From Eggerthellaceae bacterium (GTDB taxonomy: Bacteria > Actinomycetota > Coriobacteriia > Coriobacteriales > Eggerthellaceae): a stretch of DNA of 57,720 nt. Positions 1 through 6,775 of this stretch are shown here, in pieces. The DNA lies in the NCBI GenBank assembly GCA_009782605.1, contig WRIR01000015.1:1-57720 (forward strand), written 5' to 3'. Position 1 is the first letter of the stretch; each line of letters begins with the position of its first letter. The translations under genes and the position numbers were made by a program. Below the pieces are notes generated by a model. That model worked only from the letters and a program-made list of their open reading frames with translations. It made no database searches and had not been told where the DNA came from.

Positions 1-115
1 CCTCCGCCCCTTGCCCCCCCGCCCCCCGGGGGGGGGGGGGGCGCCCCTCCCCCGGGGTTTCCCCCCGGGCCCCAGGGGCCCCCCGCCCCCCCCCCCCCCC
101 CCCCCGCGGCGCACT
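1..115. other. Low-complexity poly-C/poly-G terminus
   Basis: Almost the whole stretch is made of C and G homopolymer runs, including a run of more than 20 C near 85-105 and a G run near 29-41. No coding or structured signal is visible. The right end of the window also stops in a C run. This looks more like a contig-end or sequencing artefact than biology, but the reads would be needed to decide. Confidence 0.7.
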
Positions 116-144
116 CCCGCTTCGCCCGTTTTGCACGATTTCGG

Positions 145-297
145 GAGTTATCGCATCAAAAACGAACTTGTGTATTGATTTTGGCATGAGATCGCCGTGA
201 ATTCACGTCAAAATGGCGTTTTGGCGTGAATTTATGGCCCTTTCCGCAAAAAGAGGCGCAAAATCCGTACACAAGTTCGTTTTTGATGCGATAACTC
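145..297. repeat. Palindromic element with 30-bp perfect inverted arms and nested hairpin
   Basis: Bases 145-174 and 268-297 are perfect reverse complements (30 bp; core AACGAACTT / AAGTTCGTT). Inside the 93-bp loop a second inverted repeat pairs 200-213 with 219-232 (14 bp, one mismatch). The right-arm sequence occurs again at 13773-13798, so the arm is a dispersed element. No ORF of note lies inside. It could be a MITE or REP-like unit, or a structured RNA. Confidence 0.8.
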
Positions 298-400
298 GCT
301 AAAAACCTCCGGCGGCCGCTTCTTTCTGGCACCAACCAGATTTTGCCGAGGCGCAGACGGAAAGTCGGCTCGATTCCCGGTCAAACTTTTCGTCCGGACG

Positions 401-504
401 GGTGGACAGGGGACGGTACTGTGTCCACTTCGCTCCTGCATCGTTGCGCTTTCTGCAAGCCCAAAAACGGACACAGTACCGTCCCCTCATATCTTCTGTC
501 CACC
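401..504. repeat. REP-like inverted repeat (GGGGACGGTAC type)
   Basis: Bases 408-426 and 469-487 form a perfect 19-bp inverted repeat (core GGGGACGGTACTGTGTCC), and an outer 9-bp pair (401-409 with 496-504, GGTGGACAG / CTGTCCACC) extends it. Short palindromes of this composition are common extragenic REP sequences, in some genomes mobilised by RAYT (TnpA-REP) transposases; none is encoded in this window. It lies downstream of the ABC ATPase gene and could also act as a transcription end. Confidence 0.75.
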
Positions 505-545
505 CAGTGAGGTTTGCCTAGTCTGGCAAAGTTAAGGTTTTCACC

Positions 546-1154
546 CTAGGCCGGGGTAAGGGGCGGGCCGGTGAAGTGGTGGGTGTGGGTGGCGAGGCCT
601 TGCATGAGGTCGGGGTCGTGGGTGACGCAGATGGTCAGGCGGCCCGTGCGCTGGGCGGCGATGCGTGCCATGATGTCGGCGGCAAGGCGCTTGTCGAGGT
701 TCACGGTGGGCTCGTCGAGCAGGAGCACGTCGCCATCAAAAGCAAGCGCCCGCGCAAGGGCGACACGGCGCTGCATGCCCTTGCTGAGCTCGGCAGGATA
801 GTGCCTGTTGTACCCGGTGAGCTCGACGGCCTCAAGTGCCTGGGAGCACGCCGAAGACATGCGGGACAGGTCTTTCACGACCAGCGCGATGTTCTTCTCA
901 ACACTCAGCCAATCAAGGAGCAGGTCTTCGGCAAACATCATGGCAAGGCGGGTTTTGTCGATGCCGCCTACCGTGCCGCCGTCGGGCTCGACAAGCCCCG
1001 CAATCACTTTGAGAAAGGTGGTCTTCCCGCTGCCTGAGGGGCCGGTGATGCAAACGAAGCCGCTTTCGGGGAAGGCAAGGTTGAAGTCGGCAAGCACGCG
1101 GGCGCCTCCGAAAGAGACGTCTATGTGCTCAAGTCGAAGCTGCTCAGCCCGCAT
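546..1154 (-). CDS. ABC transporter ATP-binding protein, NitT/TauT type
   Basis: ATPase subunit of an importer whose permease and binding-protein genes lie just upstream on the same strand. A 202-residue product is obtained from the ATG at 1154, which overlaps the permease stop by 11 bp and implies translational coupling; longer upstream starts would add a low-complexity Arg/Pro tail. Visible motifs are Walker A (GPSGSGKTT), signature LSKGMQRR, Walker B (DVLLLDEPT) and the H-loop VTHD. The Q-loop region reads MMFAEDLLLDW, so the usual Gln after Phe is Ala here. The substrate cannot be told from the ATPase; the family imports nitrate, sulfonates, thiamine precursors and similar small molecules. 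Confidence 0.9.
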   Translation of the reverse strand: MRAEQLRLEHIDVSFGGARVLADFNLAFPESGFVCITGPSGSGKTTFLKVIAGLVEPDGGTVGGIDKTRLAMMFAEDLLLDWLSVEKNIALVVKDLSRMSSACSQALEAVELTGYNRHYPAELSKGMQRRVALARALAFDGDVLLLDEPTVNLDKRLAADIMARIAAQRTGRLTICVTHDPDLMQGLATHTHHFTGPPLTPA

Positions 1155-2055
1155 GGCGCCCACCCCCCGTGTGCTGCGCATCCGAAGGTAGTGCCGCAGG
1201 CAGCACCGCAGGGGCAGCGCTGTGGTCGGCAGCAAGCCCTGCGCGGGGCGGCGAAGGGCGCATGAGGGCCTTGAAGCCTGCCTCAAGGGCGAAGCTCAAG
1301 GCGATGACAACGAGGGTCCATGCGAAAAGGTCGGGGGTTTCCAGGTAGATTTTCGCGTTGTAGATGCCGCGCCCGATGGCAAGGGCGGGCAGGGCGAGCA
1401 CTTCTGCGGTGATCCCGGACTTCCAGGCAAGCCCGATGCCGCTGATGGCAGCGGCAGTAATGGAGGGCCTGAGCGCCGGGAGGAATACCTTCGCAAGCAT
1501 CCGCGCACGCCCGATACGGAAGACACTTGCCATTTCGAGGATGTTGCGGTTGATGCTTTTCAGCCCGCCTGCGATGCTCGACCAGGCAATGGGCAACACC
1601 ATCATGCCCGATATGACAACAGGAAGGGCGTTGGTTGGCAGCCAGATGAGGGCGATGAGGATAAAGGAAACGATGGGGGTCGCCTGAATGATGCGGATCA
1701 GCGGCGCAAACACGAGGTTTGCGGCTTCAAGGCGGTACATGGCGAAGGCGAAAAGGGCGCCGAGGGCCATCCCCGCGCAGAAGCCAAGGAGGATGCGCCC
1801 CAAGGTTGCCAGCACGCTCTTCCAGAACACAGCCTCGAAGACGAGTTCGCCGAGACGCACGAGGACTTGAAGCGGGGTTGGGAGGATGAGCGTCTTTGCA
1901 ACAAGGAGTGACGCGAGCCACCACAGCGCTATGAGCACCGCGAAGACGAGTGCGGTGCGGGCGATCCTTGCCCACAGCGAAGAGGGTCGCTCACGAGGCA
2001 GCCATGCCCGGTGGGTGCGCTGCCTGTTGGTGGTATGTTCGCTTTTTTCAGCCAT
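1144..2055 (-). CDS. ABC transporter permease, NitT/TauT (SsuC-like) family
   Basis: A 303-residue integral membrane protein of the binding-protein-dependent transport family. A basic N-terminal tail of about 28 residues precedes the first membrane segment (TALVFAVLIALWWLASLL); further hydrophobic segments follow, with the coupling-helix (EAA-like) region around SINRNILEMASVFRIGR that contacts the ATPase. The ATG at 2055 has a GGGAAG ribosome site. The gene lies 38 bp after the substrate-binding protein gene and overlaps the ATPase gene, so the three form one operon. The polar, Ala-rich C-terminal tail after about residue 270 looks non-conserved. Confidence 0.9.
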   Translation of the reverse strand: MAEKSEHTTNRQRTHRAWLPRERPSSLWARIARTALVFAVLIALWWLASLLVAKTLILPTPLQVLVRLGELVFEAVFWKSVLATLGRILLGFCAGMALGALFAFAMYRLEAANLVFAPLIRIIQATPIVSFILIALIWLPTNALPVVISGMMVLPIAWSSIAGGLKSINRNILEMASVFRIGRARMLAKVFLPALRPSITAAAISGIGLAWKSGITAEVLALPALAIGRGIYNAKIYLETPDLFAWTLVVIALSFALEAGFKALMRPSPPRAGLAADHSAAPAVLPAALPSDAQHTGGGRHAG

Positions 2056-2093
2056 CTGCTTCCCGCAAGGACGGAGGTTTGCACCTGCCTGTT

Positions 2094-3128
2094 CTACCTC
2101 TGGTAGAAGAAGGCGTCATCGGGGAGGCTGCCACCGATGGATGCCGGGTTTGCGGCCTCCAGGATGCTGAAATAGCTGATAAGGGGGGCCTTCATGTCGT
2201 TTCCCTCGATAAAGACCAGTCCAGAGCGGGGTATCGCGGCCTGGGCTATCGAAGCGTCGGCCATGATGTCATGGGCGACACAGAGGGCCGCCGCGTCTGC
2301 GGGGTTCGCCTGCACCCAGGCGATGGACTGCCCGAGGCCGTCCAGGAAGAGGGAGACGGCGGTCGAGTTGCCCTCGGCGAAGTCGGTGCGTGCGACGACA
2401 GCGGTCATGACCGGGGGATAGCCCGTCGCCTCCTTCCACAGGCCGTTGAGGTCGAGCGCAGCCCTCGCCTGGCTGTTCTTCGCGAGGACGGTGGACACGA
2501 AGGGCTCGGGCATGAGGGCGATGTCGATCTGCCCCGAGGCGAGCAGCGCCGCAAGCTCGCTCATCTCGGTGTGCCACTCGATAGCCACGTCGGTGCCGGG
2601 GGCGAGCCCCGCCTCCTGGAGCAGGTATTCGAGGATGTACTGGGGGTTGGCGCCCTGGCCGCTTGCGTGGATGGTCTTGCCGACAAGGTCGGACATGCCC
2701 TCGATTGCTGTCCCGGCCTCGACCAGGAAGAGGTTGGCGTAGGTGATGAGCGCGATCAGGCGGATGTCGCCCGAAGTCTTTTGGTAGAGGTTCCCGGCAA
2801 GGTTGGTGGGCAGGGCGGCGATGTCAACCGACCCGCTCGACAGGGCGGCGACCACCTCGTCGGGACGGCTTCCCGCGAGCCGGTAGTTGAAGGTTATGTC
2901 GTCGGCGGCGCTCGGCGGCGAGTCCATCATCTTGACCATGCCGATGCCGCTCGGGCCCTTGATGGCCATGACCTCAACGGTGGTCGGCACCATGCCCTCT
3001 CCCCCTGCCCCGGGCCCGTCCGTGGCGCCTCCCGGGTGCGTGGCACCCCCCTGCGAGCAGGCGGCTGCCGTAAGGAGGGCAGCCGCCAGGGAGAGCGCGG
3101 CGCAGGCCTTGAAGATGGTCGATCGCAT
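2094..3128 (-). CDS. ABC transporter substrate-binding lipoprotein, NitT/TauT type
   Basis: A 344-residue lipoprotein starting at the ATG at 3128, preceded by AGAGAGG. A signal peptide ends in a lipobox-like stretch LTAAAC, giving a lipid-anchored Cys at about residue 22. The body resembles the periplasmic-binding fold of the TauA/SsuA/ThiY superfamily: IKGPSGIGMVKMM early, SVDIAALPTN, then IDIALMPEPF. The ligand is unknown. The gene is first in the transporter operon and is divergent from fhs, sharing a 218-bp regulatory region with it, so a substrate linked to one-carbon or cofactor metabolism is possible; that is inference only. Confidence 0.88.
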   Translation of the reverse strand: MRSTIFKACAALSLAAALLTAAACSQGGATHPGGATDGPGAGGEGMVPTTVEVMAIKGPSGIGMVKMMDSPPSAADDITFNYRLAGSRPDEVVAALSSGSVDIAALPTNLAGNLYQKTSGDIRLIALITYANLFLVEAGTAIEGMSDLVGKTIHASGQGANPQYILEYLLQEAGLAPGTDVAIEWHTEMSELAALLASGQIDIALMPEPFVSTVLAKNSQARAALDLNGLWKEATGYPPVMTAVVARTDFAEGNSTAVSLFLDGLGQSIAWVQANPADAAALCVAHDIMADASIAQAAIPRSGLVFIEGNDMKAPLISYFSILEAANPASIGGSLPDDAFFYQR

Positions 3129-3216
3129 GGTGTTTTCCTCTCTGTGCTCCGTGTTGCCGGTCCCTTTTCTAGAGGGTGGGTATCTTGTGCAGCAAGGGAC
3201 GCAGGCAAGAAGCCTT

Positions 3217-3249
3217 GCTATAGTGTTCACTGAACATATCCACTATAAG
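3217..3249. promoter_or_regulatory. Symmetric divergent promoters with central palindromic operator
   Basis: TATAGTG at 3219-3225 and CACTATA at 3241-3247 are inverted copies. Read rightward they give -35 TAGTGT (3221-3226), 17 bp, -10 TATAAG (3244-3249) for fhs; read leftward they give TAGTGG (3245-3240), 17 bp, TATAGC (3222-3217) for the transporter operon. Between them lies the palindrome TGTTCA-C-TGAACA (3224-3236), placed in both spacers. A single bound repressor could shut both promoters. The -35 boxes are weak; no transcript data support this. Confidence 0.5.
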
Positions 3250-3346
3250 GAGTATCGAGGGCCCTGACAGGCGGTATCATGGAAAATCGGCTAAAAGACG
3301 CACTTTCTCAAGCGAAGCCCGCATGAGGAACCAAGGAGGGAAGGCC

Positions 3347-5011
3347 ATGCTTTCAGACATCGAGATAGCCCAAGCAGCCAAGCCGCGTCCCATAACCGAG
3401 ATCGCGGAGAAGCTCTCCATCGACCCCGCCTCCCTTGAGCTGTACGGCAACTACAAGGCCAAGGTCGGCTACGCCCCCGCGCCCGACGCCGCATCCGAGG
3501 GCAGGCTCATCCTGGTGACCGCCATCAACCCCACCCCCGCGGGCGAAGGCAAGACCACGACGACCGTCGGCCTGTCCGACGCGCTTGCCAGGCTGGGCAA
3601 GAAGGTCGTCGTGGCGCTTCGCGAGCCGTCGCTCGGGCCGGTGTTCGGGGTCAAGGGCGGCGCGGCGGGCGGCGGGTATTCCCAGGTCGTTCCCATGGAG
3701 GACATCAACCTGCACTTCACGGGCGACTTCCATGCCATCGGTGCGGCGAACAACCTGCTTGCCGCCCTGCTCGACAACCACATCCAACAGGGCAACGCGC
3801 TCGACATAGACGTGCGCAGCATCACCTGGAAGCGTGCGGTCGACATGAACGACCGCCAACTGCGCAACATCGCCTGCGGCCTCGGGGGAAAGGCGAACGG
3901 CGTCCCGCGCGAGGACGGCTTCGACATCACCGTGGCGAGCGAGGTAATGGCGATACTGTGCCTGGCGTCGGGCATCGCCGATTTGAAGGAGCGCCTTGCA
4001 CGGATCATCGTGGCCTACGACCGCCTCGGCGCGCCGGTGACCGCCGCCGACCTGAAGGCCCAGGGCGCCATGGCCGCGCTGCTCAAGGATGCCTTGAAGC
4101 CCAACCTCGTGCAGACCCTTGAGGGGACGCCCGCCCTCGTCCACGGCGGCCCCTTCGCGAACATCGCCCACGGCTGCAACTCGGTCGTCGCCACCCGCCT
4201 TGCCCTCAGCCTCGGCGACTACTGCGTGACCGAGGCCGGCTTCGGCGCCGACCTCGGTGCCGAGAAGTTCCTCGACATCAAGTGCCGCATGGCCGGGCTC
4301 AGGCCCTCTGCGGTCGTCGTCGTGGCAACGGTCCGGGCGCTCAAGAACCACGGCGGCGTCGCCAAGGCCGACCTCGGCGAGGAAAACCTTGCGGCGCTCG
4401 AAGCGGGCCTCCCGAACCTGCTCCAGCATGTGGAGAACATCACGCAGGTTTTCCGGCTCCCCGCAGTCGTCGCCCTCAACGCGTTTCCGACCGACACGGC
4501 AGCCGAACTCAAGCTCGTCGAGGACAGGTGCCGGGCGCTGGGCGTGAACGTCGCGCTCTCCGAGGTCTGGGCCAAGGGCGGCGCAGGCGGCATCGCGCTT
4601 GCCGAAGAGGTCGTCCGCCTGGCACAGGAGCCGAACGGTTTCAGCTTCTGCTACGAGGCGCACTCGACCATCGAGGACAAGATAGAGGCCATCGCCCGGC
4701 GGGTCTATCGCGCCGAGGCCGTCGAGTTCACGGCCGCTGCTAAAAAACAGCTGTCGGTGCTGGCCGGGCTCGGTTTCGGGGAGTACCCCGTCTGCATGGC
4801 CAAGACGCAGTACTCCTTCTCGGACGACGCAGCGCTCCTGGGCGCCCCCCGCGGCTTCAAGGTCACGGTACGCAGCTTGAAGGTGAGCGCCGGAGCCGGC
4901 TTTATCGTCGCCTTGACGGGTGACATCATGACCATGCCGGGCCTGCCGAAGGCCCCGAGCGCGGAGAGGATCGACGTCGATGCCGAGGGAAGGATATCGG
5001 GCCTGTTCTAG
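3347..5011 (+). CDS. fhs: Formate-tetrahydrofolate ligase (10-formyl-THF synthetase)
   Basis: Catalyses ATP-dependent formylation of tetrahydrofolate by formate (EC 6.3.4.3), the entry of formate into the folate C1 pool. The 554-residue length fits the monofunctional bacterial family (about 556). The ATG at 3347 is chosen because an AAGGAGGG ribosome site sits 6 nt before it; an earlier in-frame ATG at 3323 has none. The family P-loop [16 protein letters not shown] is near residue 60, followed by [18 protein letters not shown] and [14 protein letters not shown]. It heads a likely operon with fchA and folD, and supplies 10-formyl-THF used by purN and purH about 22 kb away. Confidence 0.97.
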   Translation: MLSDIEIAQAAKPRPITEIAEKLSIDPASLELYGNYKAKVGYAPAPDAASEGRLILVTAINPTPAGEGKTTTTVGLSDALARLGKKVVVALREPSLGPVFGVKGGAAGGGYSQVVPMEDINLHFTGDFHAIGAANNLLAALLDNHIQQGNALDIDVRSITWKRAVDMNDRQLRNIACGLGGKANGVPREDGFDITVASEVMAILCLASGIADLKERLARIIVAYDRLGAPVTAADLKAQGAMAALLKDALKPNLVQTLEGTPALVHGGPFANIAHGCNSVVATRLALSLGDYCVTEAGFGADLGAEKFLDIKCRMAGLRPSAVVVVATVRALKNHGGVAKADLGEENLAALEAGLPNLLQHVENITQVFRLPAVVALNAFPTDTAAELKLVEDRCRALGVNVALSEVWAKGGAGGIALAEEVVRLAQEPNGFSFCYEAHSTIEDKIEAIARRVYRAEAVEFTAAAKKQLSVLAGLGFGEYPVCMAKTQYSFSDDAALLGAPRGFKVTVRSLKVSAGAGFIVALTGDIMTMPGLPKAPSAERIDVDAEGRISGLF

Positions 5012-5098
5012 CCCGGCCTTCGGCTGAATGCCGTGTTGGAAAAGCACGCAGGTGCTTATGTGAGAGGGTGCCCAGGTACCCTGCGAAGGAGGGCTGTG

Positions 5099-5752
5099 AT
5101 GGCTTCCCCACTGAAAGAGGACATGCGTTTCACCGGACTGGCCTGCGAGGCCTTTGTCGAGGCGCTTGCCTCGAAGGCGCCGGTGCCGGGCGGCGGCGGG
5201 GCAGCTGCCCTTGTCGGCGCCATCGGCATGGCGCTCGGGAACATGGTGGGGAGCCTCACGCTGGGGAAAGAGAAGTATGCCGCCGTACAAGCCGACATCG
5301 TCGAGATGAAGTCCCGGGCAGACGGCCTGCAGCGACACCTGCTCGACCTCGCGGAAAAGGACGCCGAGGCCTTCGAGCCGCTTTCCCGCGCCTGGGGCAT
5401 GAGGCGGGGCACCGAGGAAGAGAAGGCCGAGAGGCAGCGGGTCATGGAGGCCTGCCTGCGGGAGTGCTGCGACGTCCCCCTCGCCATCATGCAGGCCTGC
5501 TGCGAGGCTATCGACCTGCACGCCGACTTCGCCCGGAAGGGCAGTTCCCTGGCGGCCAGCGACGTGGGGTGCGGCGTTGCCTGCTGCAAGGCGGCGCTGC
5601 AGGCCGCCAGCCTCAACGTATTCGTCAACACGAAGCTGATGGCCGACCGCAGCTATGCGCACACGGCAAACGCGCGGGCGAAGGCGATGCTGGACGGCTC
5701 CCTTGAGACTGCGGACAAGGTCTTTGCCGACATTGCCGCCCGCTTTGAGTAG
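5099..5752 (+). CDS. fchA: Cyclodeaminase/cyclohydrolase family protein (FTCD-like)
   Basis: A 217-residue protein of the formiminotetrahydrofolate cyclodeaminase / methenyl-THF cyclohydrolase family, which interconverts formimino- or formyl-THF and methenyl-THF. Family features are the Gly-rich APVPGGGGAAALVGAIGMAL segment near residue 25, NMVGSLTLGKEKY, and the later SDVGCGVACCKAALQAASLNV. The ATG at 5099 follows GAAGGAGGG; the reading frame is open further upstream without a ribosome site. Sitting between fhs and folD (folD begins 9 nt after its stop), it most likely acts as a methenyl-THF cyclohydrolase in the same pathway, as in purine- and glycine-fermenting anaerobes. The exact reaction is inferred from context. 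Confidence 0.88.
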   Translation: MASPLKEDMRFTGLACEAFVEALASKAPVPGGGGAAALVGAIGMALGNMVGSLTLGKEKYAAVQADIVEMKSRADGLQRHLLDLAEKDAEAFEPLSRAWGMRRGTEEEKAERQRVMEACLRECCDVPLAIMQACCEAIDLHADFARKGSSLAASDVGCGVACCKAALQAASLNVFVNTKLMADRSYAHTANARAKAMLDGSLETADKVFADIAARFE

Positions 5753-5761
5753 GAGGTACGC

Positions 5762-6613
5762 ATGGCACGCATCCTCAAAGGCGCCGAAGTCGTTGATACC
5801 ATGAACAGGGAGGTCGCGGCGCAGGTCGAGCAGCTGAAGGCAGCGGGTATCGACCCGATGCTCACAATCCTGCGCGTCGGGGAGCAAGGGGACGACATCT
5901 CCTACGAGCGCGCCGCCACGAAGCGCGCCGAGAAGGTGGGCGTGGGCGTCAAGAACGTGGTGCTTCCCGAGGGGGTCTCCCAGGAGGCGCTGCTGGACGT
6001 GGTTGCAGGCCTCAATGCCGATGGCGCGGTCCATGGCGTGCTGATGCTGCGCCCCCTGCCCCAACACCTCGACGAGGGTGCGGCACGCAACGCGCTCGAC
6101 CCCCGGAAGGACGTCGACGGCATCACCGACCTCTCCTTAGCGGGCGTGTTCACCGGGGCCGACGTCGGGTTCGCCCCCTGCACGGCCCAGGCCTGCATGG
6201 AGATACTCGACCACTTCGGCTTTGGGCTGGAAGGCAGGCGCGCCGTCGTTGTCGGGCGCAGCCTCGTCGTCGGGAAGCCGGCGGCGATGATGCTCCTTGG
6301 CCGCCATGCGACGGTCACGGTCGCCCACTCCCGCACGGCCGACCTTAAGAAGGCCTGCCGCGAGGCCGACGTCCTTGTCGCCTGCGTCGGGCGCGCGCGG
6401 ATGCTCGGGGCGGACTACCTGGCCCCCGAGCAGGTGGTTCTCGACGTCGGCATCAACGTAGCCGAAGGGGGCTCGCTCGCAGGCGATGTCGACTTCGACG
6501 CTGCCTGCGCCATCGTGGACGCCATAACCCCGGTTCCCGACGGGGTCGGCACCGTCACCACCAGCGTCCTCGTCAAGCATGTGGTCCAAGCCGCGCAGAG
6601 GTCCCTTTCCTGA
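5762..6613 (+). CDS. folD: Bifunctional methylene-THF dehydrogenase / methenyl-THF cyclohydrolase
   Basis: FolD oxidises 5,10-methylene-THF to methenyl-THF with NAD(P)+ and hydrolyses the latter to 10-formyl-THF (EC 1.5.1.5 and 3.5.4.9). At 283 residues it has the usual length. Visible motifs are SYERAATKRAEKVGV (substrate and catalytic region), MLRPLPQHLD, DVDGIT and the dinucleotide-binding GRSLVVGKPAAMMLL, ending with PVPDGVGTVTTSVL. A strong TAGGAGG ribosome site precedes the ATG. It is the last gene of the C1 operon; having both fchA and folD doubles the cyclohydrolase capacity. Confidence 0.97.
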   Translation: MARILKGAEVVDTMNREVAAQVEQLKAAGIDPMLTILRVGEQGDDISYERAATKRAEKVGVGVKNVVLPEGVSQEALLDVVAGLNADGAVHGVLMLRPLPQHLDEGAARNALDPRKDVDGITDLSLAGVFTGADVGFAPCTAQACMEILDHFGFGLEGRRAVVVGRSLVVGKPAAMMLLGRHATVTVAHSRTADLKKACREADVLVACVGRARMLGADYLAPEQVVLDVGINVAEGGSLAGDVDFDAACAIVDAITPVPDGVGTVTTSVLVKHVVQAAQRSLS

Positions 6614-6630
6614 CCTTCCGACCTTGTGGG

Positions 6631-6699
6631 GTGGACAGGGGCCTCGATCGCTCGAAGGCCTTGCGGGAGGCAATAGACGAGTACCTGGCGCACGCCTGA
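6631..6699 (+). pseudogene. Remnant of a ribbon-helix-helix (CopG-like) antitoxin C-terminus
   Basis: Right after folD an unannotated frame reads LDRSKALREAIDEYLAHA and then TGA (6697-6699). This resembles the second helix and tail of RHH antitoxins, where an R-S-x-A-L-R-E-A-I-x-E-Y-L pattern is typical. No N-terminal beta-strand, start codon or ribosome site is present and the frame runs back into folD, so it looks like a truncated relic. No toxin gene is adjacent. The stretch is short, so chance similarity remains possible. Confidence 0.5.
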
Positions 6700-6711
6700 T
6701 CTCAGGGTGAT

Positions 6712-6746
6712 TAAAAAGTCCCGCTGACTGGCATGTCAGCGGGACT
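6712..6746 (-). terminator. Rho-independent terminator after the EF-G-like gene
   Basis: A perfect 12-bp stem (6717-6728 with 6735-6746, AGTCCCGCTGAC / GTCAGCGGGACT) with a 6-nt loop is followed on the minus strand by TTTTTA (6716-6711). It lies about 30 nt past the stop of the EF-G-like gene and between convergent genes. Confidence 0.8.
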
Positions 6747-6747
6747 C

Positions 6748-6774
6748 GCACAAAAAGGAACGTCCCTTTTGTGC
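6748..6774. repeat. Second hairpin between folD and the EF-G-like gene
   Basis: GCACAAAAAGGA (6748-6759) pairs with TCCCTTTTGTGC (6763-6774) with one mismatch. It abuts the TAG stop of the EF-G-like gene. With the neighbouring terminator it may protect both convergent transcripts, or it may be part of the REP family seen elsewhere in the window. Confidence 0.55.
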
Positions 6775-6775
6775 T

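Noticed and set aside
3129-3346. ZTP (pfl) or THF riboswitch upstream of fhs
   Set aside because: The expected conserved sequences of either were not found; the region is better explained by promoters and a palindrome.
3353-6067. A 904-codon open frame on the minus strand, antisense to fhs-fchA-folD
   Set aside because: It is a shadow of the GC-rich coding strand: no ribosome site, no recognised domain, and it runs against three certain genes.
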